41,292 bases of DNA from Helochares maculicollis (Eukaryota > Arthropoda > Insecta > Coleoptera > Hydrophilidae). Shown in pieces: positions 11,436-21,567 of this stretch; the stretch's first letter is position 1, and each line of letters starts with the position of its first letter. Both the position numbers and the translations under genes were made by a program. The stretch lies in the NCBI GenBank assembly GCA_033557835.1, contig JAWQRO010000368.1, forward strand, positions 1-41,292, written 5' to 3'. Under the pieces are notes generated by a model. It did not search any database. It saw only the letters and a list, made by a program, of their open reading frames with translations, and was not told the origin of the DNA.

Positions 11436-12516
11436 CGAGGTGTGTTCAAAAAGTAACGCGAATTTTGTGTTTTTTCAAAAATTATTTATTTATTCATGAA
11501 TATTTATTTTGTTCCCTTCAAACTAATCCCCATAAGATATTATACACTTGTGTTAACGTTTTTCCAATCTTTGAAGCACTTAAAAAATCATTTGCCTTTA
11601 TCTTGATCAGCTCCTCCTTCGATGCCATCTTTATCTCGTCAATATTAGCGTATGGTCGTCGTTTCATGAGTCTCTTTAGTTTCGGGAACAAGAAAAAGTC
11701 ATAGGGGGCCAGATCTGGGAAATATGGTGGCTGCGGCAGCAGTAGTGTGTTGTTTTTGGCCAAAAAGTCGCGCAGAAGCAACGATGTGTGAGCAGGGGCG
11801 TCATCGTGGTGCAAAAGCCAATTTTTGTTCTTCCACAAATCCGGACGTTTCTGGCGGATTGCCTCACGCAAATTGCGCACAACTTGCACGTAGTATTCCT
11901 TATTGACCGTTCTACCTTGTGGCAAAAACTCACGATGCACCACGCCCCTGCAATCCAAGAAAACGGAAAGCAAAACTTTCACAATCGACCAAACTAAGCG
12001 CGCTTTTTTCGGTTTTGGTTCGTGCGGCAACTTCCATTCAGATGATTTTGGTTTCCATGTCATAACCGTTAACCCACGATTCGTCACCAGTTATGACCCT
12101 CTGGAGCAAATTTGGGTCGTCGCGGACAGCCTCCAACAACTCATTAGCAATTTTCATGCGGAGCTGTTTTTAGACGAAATTGAGCAATTTTTGTACGAAT
12201 TTCGCGGCGACCCGTCTCATGCCCAAATCATTGATAAAAATCGAATAGCGTGAGCCAATCGATATGTCTAGGTCCTCAGCAACTTCTCTAACGGTGATTC
12301 GACGATTGGCCAATACCATCTTCTTCACTTCATCAATTTTTTCGTCTATTGTTGAAGTGCTCGGACGTCCGGCACGCTCTTCGTCATTCACATCTTCTCG
12401 GCTTTCTGAGAACATTTTGTACCACCGATAAACGTTGCTTCGGTCCAAGGTAACTTGTCGGTATATACGTAACCCGCGAAAATTTAAAATTCGCGATACT
12501 TATTGAACACACCTCG
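11436..12516 (-). mobile_element. Mariner element 2, internally deleted, inside piggyBac relic
   Basis: The ends form inverted repeats starting 'cgaggtgtgttcaa' at 11436 and, reversed, at 12516. They agree at all but two of about 31 positions. The left flank is TA (11434-11435); the right flank is TG, a decayed TA. At 1081 bp it is shorter than its sister at 24927-26159. Compared with that copy it lacks the stretch encoding the N-terminal end and part of the 5' untranslated region near 12448-12470. Aligned parts of the two copies agree at roughly nine in ten positions by eye. Confidence 0.93.
11518..12448 (-). pseudogene. Mariner DD34D transposase pseudogene (element 2)
   Basis: The minus strand encodes 'VYRWYKMFSESREDV', a GRPSTS linker and a second HTH (ITVREVAEDLDISIGS) at 12170-12448. 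Then come the first catalytic Asp in VITGDESW near 12080, the second in LLHHDDAPAHTS (the usual HDN is HDD), and the third in PDLAPYDFFLFPK. Thirty-four residues separate the last two Asps, as expected. The N-terminus is deleted. A five-base loss after METK shifts the frame relative to the sister copy, and the C-terminal KRWHKC motif is destroyed by another shift. All three catalytic positions therefore survive, but the gene cannot give a full protein. Subfamily is uncertain. Confidence 0.9.
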
Positions 12517-13200
12517 TGTTCTCGTTTGTCAGCATTGTCGATACAACCTTTAGTTAAATTTTGTTTACATAGAATTATCTCTGGTATATTTTGTCTGATA
12601 CAGAAACTATATTATCATAAATGTTGTTGGCTTGAGAAAACGCATCGTCTTATATTCTTTTTTAAAAATATAAAAAACCATTGCCACGTTTGGTAAAAAA
12701 GAACATTAAAGGCCTAGAAGTAACCTTACCTACACTGGTGTGTCTATTTTTATTCTTACGAACGGTTCCATGTAAGGAGAGGTTTTTCTCAACCAACAAT
12801 CATCAAAAGGTACACTACTGACAAGTTATCCTAATTTTACCAATTGCCATGAAATGGTTTCACTAAATCCAATAATCCATGAAAGCCTAGATTTGTCTCT
12901 GTTGCACCATCAGACGCTTTGCGAGTACACACCTACATTTTATATAAATGTATTGTTTCTACATCAAAACTGCTTACACTAAATTTACTTAATTGTGATT
13001 TTATGTACAACTCTTATGAACATTTTCCTCGAGTAGGAATGAACACTTCGCATACTGTAATGTGTTCGTTTGTTTCAAATATTTTTTGACAATTAAAAGC
13101 AATAGTATTACTAATGTTTCATATGACTACTAATGTATGTTGTAATTTTCTTTCTTCTCTAAAAAGAAATGGGAGAACCTAGAAAGATGGCAGATATTAT

Positions 13201-15977
13201 AATACGTCTGCGATTGATGATATTAGTTGGCCACATTTTTCTTGTAAACTTCTAATGACATTTTTGTGCACTCTCATAACGTTTTGTCAAGTAAAATTCA
13301 TTTCTTTTTCTGAATTGTTTGTATTCCAATTTTCATATCTAAGAACTTCTTTATTAGCATGACTATATTTCATATCATCTCTACTGTCGCTAAAAGATTA
13401 AACATTTTTACATTATGTGCCAATCTTTACGTTACTAAGTAATATCGAGACATATATTACCAATAGTAAATTGACGGTTACTATTTCTAACAAATAGTTT
13501 ACTGGATCACTGTAATCCAGTTTTTGCAGCGTACATTGAATAGAGAAAATATTCTCTATGATCTTCTATTTCTTCATCTATTTTTCCTCACTAACAGTTT
13601 TTATGCTATGTTCCGTCTCCGAAATATTTTATACCATAATATTAGATTTTCATAATTATCGGGTGTTTCATCACTCTATTTCTTGTTATGTGTCAAATAC
13701 ATCTGAAACTGTTTCTTTTTTATTTGACATACTGTCACTACTAGGGAGTATAAGAGCCCTACTAAAACGTTGAAAATTACTGAAACTAAAAAATATATTT
13801 TATACTTCTACATATCTTACTCTCAATCCCACTTATCTACATATGTTTTTATTTGATTAAAACTTTATAACAAGACACGACGAGCTACTGGCTATTTTGC
13901 TGATACGTAAAAATAAACAATATATTACGATAATTGTAAGTCTAATGACATAACATGATTATTCACAGGTTAATAAACGACTGTATTAATAAACAAAAAA
14001 AATCACATGATCAAAATTGTACTCAAAAAGTTTTTTTTTCCAATTCCAAAAAAACTAATTAATTAAATTTTCGAACATAGGTTGGAAACAATAATATTTA
14101 ATGACGGAGATTAGATTTTTATACGATTTTCATAATCATAAAACTGCTGATAAATTTAACTCACTACTCAGAACGATACTGTCAATCCAGATTTAGAAAA
14201 ACTATTTAATTGAAAAGTCAATCTAATAATCATGTAGACAATTTGGAACGTCCGTTAAAATAGATAGTTACTACATTTTATTTTAATTCATGAGAGAGAC
14301 TTCACTTTAAACCAATCCATTGTAAATACATTACCCGTGTGTCAATTTGGTCTTGAATACGTTTTTTTTATTTTAGTTTAGCACTTCTTTTTGGTAATGT
14401 TTTGATAAAACAAGTTCATTAGATATTTAATAACAGAAGAAAAAAATTAAATATTGAAAATACCCAGTAATATAACATAAATAGAAGATATGAAATTCAG
14501 ATATTGATTCAAACTATTTTAATAATAGTATAATAAATCTAATAAGGAATGTAAACACCTAAGTAGGGAACGAATTGGCTGCACGGGCTATTATTATTGG
14601 TATGGCAGCACATAAGGGAAGGTTCTAATCAACAAAAGCAAAGTTTTGTGCTTACGTCGCTCTCAGTTTTTTCTCCTGGAAAGGCCGAGTCGCCATGTTT
14701 TTATAAAGTCGACTCCTTGTAATTGAATACTTTTTATGAAATATGGCGGAGGAATGCAAATAAAACACGGTCGTCCCCGAATAAAACACAGTTCCACCGA
14801 AATAAAGCGCCCGTTGAAACAGTATCCATTTTTTAGGAAATGCGCCCATATCATTTATATTCTCGATGATTTATGATGATTGTTATGCTTTCTTTAACCC
14901 GCCGGTTCTCTGAGCTCCTTAAGCAGCTTTAAAATTGATCGAGCTGTAGAAAATCCCAAGCGCATTATTATATAGTCATTAAAATATTTCATGGATTATT
15001 AGAAGAATATAAATAGATGTAATGACAATTATATCGGGCAAATAGGAATTCCAGGGAACGAAACGAGGCTGGAAACTTTGATAAATTACGTCAATTCCGC
15101 TTCGACTCTGAACGAATGAAGGTTTACCATATAGAGCCGCTGCGACTTGCGAGCTCCAGATTGATGATTGTAGCTATTTGATCGTGTAATAACATTAATA
15201 GTGCTTATTAATATGTAGTGGCCTAACATCAGAGCTATCGCCATCGTCAGCACGTTATATGTGGCCCCAAAGCGTTCGAACTTCATCAATTTCAAGCCCT
15301 ATTAGCACCAGTATTAAATTACCTCAAGGTGAAATAATCTGAATAAATTACAGTTTGAAACCGATACCTTCTCTATATCGCCTCTTATTAACTTACCCGG
15401 TATTTATTAATCCAAAGGAGCATTCCGTTGGTTATGAATCAAATGAAATATTAACATTTTATGAAATAAATGAGATGCACGGATTCGCGAAACCATTTTG
15501 TAGATATTGCAGCTAGTTACTTCATTTTGTGTCTTCTATTTCTTTACGGCTTTTATTGTACCTCCTTTTGTGCAGCCACATTCGCATATTATACCGGAAA
15601 GTATAAAGGGGAGATATTACGATCATGTATCTGGGCAACTTTGTTTTGTCATGGACATTAAAAAATATTTTTGCCTCACATAAAGTTGAACGATTGATAT
15701 TATAAGACAAAGACTCTGATGCCACTTTTAAAAATTTGTTCTTTCTTGCTGTAAGTGCTGCATTAATATTACCTAATTATGTGTAATTAAAAGAAATAGT
15801 GAATTACCCGTTGGCACAATCCTTTAATAGTTTAAATAGTAAAGGATATGAAATACTTTATACGTATGTTTGTATACATAAATGCTTAGTGGAGTTATAG
15901 CAAAATAACTAATTCGTATAAGTTTGCTGGATATGTAGGACACCAGAAGTACTTGATTATCTAGATAAATTATTTCT
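13201..15977. other. No gene seen; possible 5' part of the piggyBac relic, then AT-rich DNA and an island
   Basis: 13201-13800 may hold the N-terminal part of the piggyBac gene on the minus strand (short acidic and basic fragments between stops), but I see no diagnostic motif. 13800-14560 is AT-rich. About 14560-15300 is GC-richer and includes 'taacccgccggttctctgagc' near 14896, with no recognisable protein on either strand. The rest is AT-rich. Confidence 0.4.
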
Positions 15978-16021
15978 AAAATTTTCTAGAATTGTAAAAA
16001 TTAACAATTCTAGAAAATTTT
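15978..16021. repeat. Perfect 18-bp inverted repeat (hairpin)
   Basis: Arms 15978-15995 and 16004-16021 are exact reverse complements ('aaaattttctagaattgt' and its complement) around an 8-base loop. The flanks are A/T runs. It could form a cruciform or RNA hairpin, or be a tiny inverted-repeat remnant. No transcript evidence is visible. Confidence 0.75.
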
Positions 16022-18376
16022 TAAAAATTTTGAAATTTTATTTTAAAATAGGTAAAAAGCAAACACTGGGCTGTGAGATTTTTCTTGAATATCTGTTACG
16101 TTTAATTATGACGACTATAATCCTAACACTTGCATCTAAACGCTCAAGATATTTCAAGTAAAGCACGTGATTGTGACAAATCAAACCAAATGTTTTTGTG
16201 TACGTAACCCAGCACTTTTGTCTGAGTCTGATTTTAATTTTCATGGTTCGAATGAGTGACAACCATCTTCATATTTAACCTGACTAACCGACTTTTGTAA
16301 ATTACTAATATTTTATTTCTTCCTGAATTTTTTATTTCTGATTCTAAATGTATGATGTTCTCAGCTGCAGAGTTTTGAGTTTATTTTCTTATTATCTTCA
16401 AATCAAAATGCAAAATGTTTTATTATGAAATGAGGACACTTTTTTTACTACCCTGAAATTCTTTAAACTTAATTAGTTTGCCGTTCTTCTTCCAAGCCTG
16501 GACTCGAAAAAGTTTGCTTGCTTAGTTCAAAACTATTGGTTTTTTTTAATAAAGTTATAATTTTATTTTTAATGATGTACCATGAAATGATGAGTTTTGC
16601 TTCAGAACTCTAGCATATGTTAGTCATAATGTTATGGGAGTTTCATTTTCAAATCTTGACATTTTATTCTCATGATTCCATCAAAACTTGTTGATTAGTG
16701 TTTTCTGAGATTAAATAAAATAAATTTTAAATTCTTAAATACTGTATGTCTTAACTTAGTGTAATTTAGGGCCTGACATCTTAACAAAATAGTCTGGAAA
16801 TCTAAATTGTGATTTTTTATTTTGTAGACTTGGATTTTTGGTAAAGCTTTCTTGGTTTTTTAACTTTCTCTTCTCTAGATATTTGATCCTGATATTTTTG
16901 GGTTCTAATTTTGCGATTTCAATTCGTACTCCATGGTTTTTGTATATCCCAAAACCAATTAAAAGTAATAAATTAGTTCTGTAAGTTTAAACTGGTCAAT
17001 AATTTGAACATACTTAAAATTATTGTAACAAGGCACCTGTTACTACTGAATGACCTCAATTTTCTAAAATAAAATTAGAGTGCTTATAGTTGAAAAATTT
17101 AAGCTTAGAAGCAAATATCACTAATCAAAAAAACCTCAGGATAAAGACCTCCACAGCAAAGCCACTCATCAGTTAGCCATTGAAACAAAAAATATCAATC
17201 AGCATGTTAAAATATTAGTTTTTAGCCTTAAAGCGATATGGATTTAAGATTCCGCCTAGGATTTTAGATCTGCATGCTAAGAATTTTTTGTCAAGAATTT
17301 AATCCTGTATATCTACATCGAAATATTAAATAGAGGTACTCAAAAATTTTAACCTGTAGCTTCAGCGATATGTAAAATACCGAATCTCATATTCTATATT
17401 ATTATACATTATATACATATACCTACTCACAGTTATCATATACAATTTCACATATTTTAAAATCTAAGATCGAAATTTCATGGATCTTGTCAGGAGTAAA
17501 CTTCCCACTTAGCATTTAAGCCGCAGGCATTAGCATAAGGAAGCTAAACGTCCAAAAGGGGAGAGTTATAAACGCACTGTGGCCAAGAAATTCACAGCGT
17601 AGAAGCCCTATATACTTCATAGGGACCTTGGGAAATTAGTCCTTTGTAGTCCCTTCCATCAAGAAAATTTACTTTCTTGCAGGAAACTATTATAGACGAC
17701 ATATAGGAAGGATATGACCCCTTTCTTGCTGACGTTTCTCAAAACGGAAAATTTCCACCATAACAGTCAGAGATATTATTATTGCTGTTAGTTTATTTGG
17801 ACGTATCGAGGATAAATACCATAAGGATACCGGAATGGGCTACTTATACTAATTAAATCAATGCAACGCAACGCTGCGTTTTAGTTGGGAAAAAGGGGAA
17901 GATTAAATCTACTTGGCAAAAAGTAAACAGTTCCGACAGGAGGAGACGTGTGTCGCGTCGCGTCGCGCCGCTCAACGAACCGAACGAGGACGTTGCGTTC
18001 CGGCTTGAGTATTTGGGTCGTATTTGTAACGCCGCTTTATGAAATGAAATAATTCCAAAATGGAACAATTCTTAGAAATAAAATAATCAGTGCATGGTGG
18101 AAATTGCAAACCTGCTACTTAACGACCAGGAAACAGAAGATAACCCTGCAAGTTTGTTGTTAATCTGTTGCTCCTCCGGTTGTGGGCAGCTCTTATTGAA
18201 TGCGTTTTTCTTCACACGATTTTACAAGAGTCAACTAGTCAAAATTGAAAATCTAAGACCGGGTAGAAGATTTTTCAACAAATTATGAATTGAAAATTGA
18301 AGTACGTAGACGCTTAAAATAGTTACAGTGGCGAATAAACAAAATGATAGGTTTATTTTTAACGAATGCGTGGTTA
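16022..18376. other. No gene seen; AT-rich DNA, then CpG-rich island from about 17500
   Basis: 16022-17500 is AT-rich and contains only short open frames. From about 17500 the base composition changes. Around 17945-18000 there is a dense CpG segment (including 'tcgcgtcgcgtcgcgccgc'), preceded by 'caacgcaacgctgcg' near 17865. Open frames at 17853-18068 minus and 18094-18288 plus lack any known motif. Confidence 0.4.
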
Positions 18377-18589
18377 CTATTCATAGATATATAAGTTTGT
18401 GTAAATAAACGGCTTAAGGGGTGCGTATTTCTTTACTGCTTCAATTAATCGGAATTTGTGAACGGCAGATTGGTTGTAAGAAAATTCAATTAATTGCAAA
18501 GCCAAATCCAATCTATCCTTTAAATCCTGTGACCGCAACATGAGTTCATGCGGATAAAAAAGGCGGTCGGGTGTTCGGCCGTCAATCAT
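18377..18589 (-). CDS. Doubtful small open frame, unidentified
   Basis: From an ATG at 18589 the frame runs about 70 codons to a stop at 18377. The translation looks unusually protein-like for this AT-rich window: charged and hydrophobic residues alternate ('QDLKDRLDLALQLIEFSYNQ') in an amphipathic pattern. I recognise no family. The same DNA is packed with ATTA-type homeodomain sites, so the open frame may be a by-product of a conserved regulatory block. There is no signal peptide, and no flanking splice sites that I trust. Confidence 0.15.
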   Translation of the reverse strand: MIDGRTPDRLFYPHELMLRSQDLKDRLDLALQLIEFSYNQSAVHKFRLIEAVKKYAPLKPFIYTNLYIYE

Positions 18590-18618
18590 TGTACCGAAAT
18601 GGATCAATCGATCGATTG
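18441..18618. promoter_or_regulatory. Candidate homeodomain/PBC-type site cluster
   Basis: Within 180 bp there are 'tcaattaatc' (18441), the palindrome 'caattaattg' (18487-18496), 'tcaatca' (18582-18588, a TGATTGA PBC-type core on the other strand) and the 14-bp perfect palindrome 'caatcgatcgattg' (18605-18618). Such clustering is common in developmental enhancers. The sites are seen; enhancer function is inference. Confidence 0.3.
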
Positions 18619-18693
18619 TAGAGGCATTAACATAAAGTTAGTAACTTATTTGAGCGAGTGAGTGCATCGCTTGTCTATATGTTAATACCTAAT

Positions 18694-18707
18694 AGCAGCA
18701 GCAGCAG
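18694..18707. repeat. Short AGC/CAG array
   Basis: About four and a half 'agc' units, just beyond the homeodomain-site cluster. Confidence 0.7.
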
Positions 18708-19628
18708 AAGCTCGTTATTCCTCAACATGCCAATCGCATCGTGAGATTGTTCGATCATTGTTGTTTCTTTGTGAAGCAATTCCTTATTTGGAGGCGAAGC
18801 CAATTTTCTAATGATATATTTATTCTAATTTGCCGTCGCTTCTGTTTTATCGCAAACTACGCGCAGCTATGCCTTATATTATCACTGGCAGCCCAAAGTA
18901 ACTATTTTAAAAATGAGCTAATAAATATGTTGCCGCACTGTGGTACGATTCAAAAGGAACAACTGAATATTCATAAAGGTTTAAGTAATAAATGCTAATT
19001 ATGAACGCAAACTTTAGAATTTGAGAAAAACAACGGACCTAGTTATGATATAAAATATGTTTCCCTGTTTGCAATTCATTCCTTTTACTGTACGAAGTAT
19101 ATTTGCTCGTTTTTTAAAATTGACGAAGGGGTGAACTGCCCGTTATAACTTTTTCCCTTCTAGATACACAGTACAATTTTATTGGTATTTCAAAGATTCA
19201 CTTTGTACTTATAAGATACACGTTTTAACGCTTATAATGAATATAATTCATTTTCAATCTAACTTAATATAGCCACATTATTTTGTTAATAAGTATATGC
19301 CCAAACCTAATAAGTATTAAGAATTAAATTTACCTTTTTTATTTGAATTTATTTATAAGGATTTTTTTATCCAGCAAATCGCAATTGTCTGCCCGATTTG
19401 CAAGAAGGGGCTAGTTCTAAGTATATTTAAATCAGTTTATATTTATATTTGTTTGAACGATTTAGAAACGATTTCTTTTAATGTTGTCATTTAGTAAGTT
19501 ATGTAGTATGTATAAGTAAAGGGTATACAAATTTTCTTGTGTGCGTTGATATTTGCTCGCCTTAGATATTTGATATTCACGAAAGATAAAATAAATACAT
19601 TTCACACATGAATTAGCAAATATGGATT
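18708..19628. other. No gene seen; AT-rich DNA
   Basis: AT-rich sequence with one 85-codon plus-strand frame (18741-18998) that shows no recognisable motif. No repeat or RNA gene was identified. Confidence 0.4.
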
Positions 19629-19909
19629 TGTTTGTAATGTATGATGTAATCTTCTTTCTTCTGGCGGAAGATAGTAATATAAGGTTGGAGAGCATGCTGT
19701 GAGTGTGATGTCGGCATTTTTATAGAGATAAAGCTGCCTTTATGTCTACAATATAATCTTTACCTAAGTATGACCTATGACAACATTTTCACTATGCCAG
19801 GAGTTCCGAATTATCCAATTTTAACATTTATATAAATAAAATACCAGGTCAGTTTTACATTGCCGTTCTAAACATGTGGTTTAAATATTGGAAATTGATT
19901 TTGCAACAC
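19629..19909. repeat. Second, truncated copy of the 13-1372 element family
   Basis: 19636-19680 aligns with about 997-1045 ('gtatgatgtaatc', 'gatagtaata'). After an internal gap, 'gatgtcggcatttttatag' matches 1203-1221. The right end 'aaacatgtggtttaaata...ttgcaaca' matches 1330-1366 at 34 of 36 positions across the inner TIR. Similarity stops just before the outermost bases of the TIR. The left part is missing or unrecognisable. The orientation is the same as the first copy. Confidence 0.7.
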
Positions 19910-20035
19910 TTCATTGGTAAAGAACCATCTTCGGAAATAAAGAGTAGAAGCAAATAAAACATGTTAAGTAAATAAATAGCATTGTAATTATAAAATTACA
20001 ATTAAACAAATAAAATACGATTTATAAAATACAAC

Positions 20036-20054
20036 TGTTGGTAAATTTATGATT
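20036..20054. repeat. Inverted match to the 3' flank of the Penelope-like relic
   Basis: 'tgttggtaaatttatgatt' agrees at 16 of 19 positions with the reverse complement of 21549-21567, so similar sequences in opposite orientation bracket the retroelement trace. A shared 'aaacaaataaaatac' also lies outside both (20003 and 21567) in direct orientation. Penelope-like elements often carry rearranged terminal repeats, which this may reflect. Confidence 0.35.
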
Positions 20055-20106
20055 AATGCACTATTTAGTAACTTAAGATGTTTTATTAGCTGTTAGTCTT
20101 AACAGG

Positions 20107-20890
20107 AGAGACCCGTTCGACTTATCGTAAGCTCAATTGAAGCTCCTACATACAAATCATCAAAATTCTTATCAAATATAATACTCCATAACAAATTCGC
20201 TAGACTTCATGGAAAAACTGAATACCAAATCCATACACAAACTACATAAAATTATATCTGGAGACGTCACATCGTTCTTTGCCAACATCTCCATCAATTT
20301 AACAATAGATATCATAAAAATACTAGGACAAAGTTAAAAAACTCTCGGACCTGAACCAAGAAGAATTGATAGAAGTTTAACTATGTTTAAACTGTACATA
20401 TTTCATATTTTAAGAAAAATACTATCAGCAACCCTTTAGATGCCCCATGGGATCACCGTTATCAGCTACAATAGTCAATTTAACAATGGAATATCTAAAA
20501 GAAAAATGTTTAAACAAACTTCCTTCCAAACCTTCCGTCTACTTTAGATACGTAGACGACATCATACTCACATATTACCCTAACAAAACTGAGGAATTTC
20601 TAAGCACTTTTAACCTTTTTTGTCCTAAATTATCCTTCACCATGGAAATAGAAACCAACAAAAAATTTAATTCCTAGACACATTATTAATACATGAAGAC
20701 GATAATAAAAATGCAACACACAGTTGGAGATATATACATTTTGACGCAAACCACCCAATATCACAAAAGAGAAACATAATTACAATATCCATAAAGATAG
20801 CAGACGAAAAATTCAAAGCGGAAATAATGAAAGAAATCAAAAAGGCTAACAAAAAAACTTAAAAATCCAAAATATGTTCCAATTCCCTTT
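20107..20890 (+). pseudogene. Penelope-type reverse transcriptase fragment
   Basis: The RT copies element RNA into DNA at the target site. The longest open piece starts at 20447 with MGSPLSATIVNLTMEYL. It contains the catalytic motif FRYVDD (YVDD at 20549-20560) and ends at 20677, where a shift separates it from 'THSWRYIHFDANHPIS' (about 20717-20764), typical downstream sequence of this RT type. Upstream fragments carry the PIVSSIGAPTYK-like and DVTSLFANIP-like motifs in other frames. The catalytic Asp pair survives, but the enzyme is fragmented. Family assignment rests on motif wording and on the neighbouring GIY-YIG trace. Confidence 0.85.
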
Positions 20891-21043
20891 GTTAATCCAA
20901 CGTCATAATTCCACCAATAAGAACTCGAAAAATTCAACATAATACCTGCCTTTGGCGCAACAACAAAAAATCCATCTATATTAAACACAAATTTTATTTT
21001 ATTTATATTATATTATCTATATTTATATCTTTCGACAAGAAAG

Positions 21044-21370
21044 ATATAAACAGCGTAGTCTACAAAATTAATTGCAAGGAATTCAACAAGAACTATATTA
21101 GAATTACGTCTCAACAACTTAAAGCCAGACAGAATCAACATAAATCAGACACAAATATTAAACCGAACAGCACAGCTTTAGCAAAACACGCTAACGAACA
21201 AACACATGCGTTCGACTACTACAAAAATTCTGAAAATAGAAAACAACGCAAGAAATCGTCTTCTACTGGAAATCCTGAACATCCAAACAGAAGAAAATGC
21301 TTGCAATAGTAAGAAAGATATTGTCGACCTACCCCCAGAATACGAAGCCATACTTGCTACGAAAAAACAC
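21044..21370 (+). pseudogene. GIY-YIG endonuclease fragment of the Penelope-like element
   Basis: The frame reads 'DINSVVYKINCKEFNKNYIR', followed by SQQLKARQNQHKSD and ALAKHANEQTH. VVYKI stands for the GIY half and NYIR for the YIG half (Gly changed to Arg). LKAR supplies the conserved Arg, and KHANEQTH the His-rich segment. A later frameshift separates a Glu-bearing 'RLLLEILNIQTEENA' region. Such endonucleases nick target DNA to prime reverse transcription. The altered YIG and the frameshift mean it is not functional. Confidence 0.8.
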
Positions 21371-21466
21371 TGAAGGGACTAAAGTAACCAAAACAACTAA
21401 TTGGTTACCAATAAATAAAATGTTTGCTTACAAACAATTGATATAACTTAAAAAGAAACGCCACTT

Positions 21467-21498
21467 CTGACGATGCTTTTTTGATAATGAAGCGAAAC
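21467..21498 (+). ncRNA. Hammerhead-like boxes in the Penelope 3' region (degenerate)
   Basis: 'CTGACGA' (21467-21473) and 'GCGAAAC' (21492-21498) resemble the two conserved hammerhead boxes CUGAUGA and GAAA, with GC/GC able to pair between them. 'TGTT' after GAAAC could pair with 'AACA' before 'TC' near 21533, roughly where stem III and the cleavage site would lie. The U-to-C change in the first box and poor stem I pairing make activity unlikely. Hammerheads are known from Penelope-like elements. Confidence 0.3.
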
Positions 21499-21567
21499 TG
21501 TTAAAACTAATAAATAATAAAACATCTCGAACTACTAAATACCTTTTTGATCATAAATCTACCACCA

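Larger units (their letters stand above)
11143..13200 (-). pseudogene. piggyBac transposase pseudogene, split by a mariner insertion
   Basis: Read on the minus strand from high to low coordinates, broken frames carry the ordered landmarks of piggyBac transposases. At 13028-13075 is 'NEHITVCEVFIPTRGKC', matching the family's ITVDEQLFPTRG motif; the first catalytic Asp is replaced by Cys. Then come a 'LLDLVKPFHG' segment near 12846-12880 and 'EKPLLT'-type sequence near 12760-12805 (family: LVGTVRKN). At 12519-12585 is 'PEIILCKQNLTKGCIDNAD', matching PEIIxYYNxTKGGVDxxD. The frame passes into the mariner at 12516 and resumes at 11433 with YICNRTLRW, the family's YxCxRxTRRW. A C-terminal Cys-containing tail ends at a stop near 11143. 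Many stops and frameshifts are present. The N-terminal limit is unclear; TTAA-type ends were not found. The family call is from motif order; exact edges are uncertain. Confidence 0.8.
20107..21567 (+). mobile_element. Penelope-like retroelement remnant
   Basis: Broken plus-strand frames give a reverse transcriptase followed by a GIY-YIG nuclease, the order found in Penelope-like elements. Upstream traces include 'VSSIEAPTYKSSKF' (20127-20165) and 'GDVTSFFANISINLTIDII' (about 20263-20318). The RT core with FRYVDD lies at 20447-20677 and the endonuclease at 21044-21370. The coding part is followed by a 3' segment with hammerhead-like boxes (21467-21498). Several stops and frameshifts are present, so it is inactive. 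The true ends are uncertain; they are set by the first and last recognisable pieces. Confidence 0.85.

Noticed and set aside
11135..11704. 189-codon plus-strand open frame
   Set aside because: It lies across the piggyBac relic and mariner 2 on the wrong strand; the minus strand carries the recognisable transposase motifs, so this is a shadow frame.
13558..13773. 71-codon hydrophobic plus-strand frame
   Set aside because: T-rich composition and position antisense to the probable piggyBac N-terminal region; no motif.
14893..14905. 'tttaacccgccgg' as a TTAA-type piggyBac end
   Set aside because: No matching inverted end or second TTAA at the other side of the relic, and it is more than 1.5 kb from the last coding trace.
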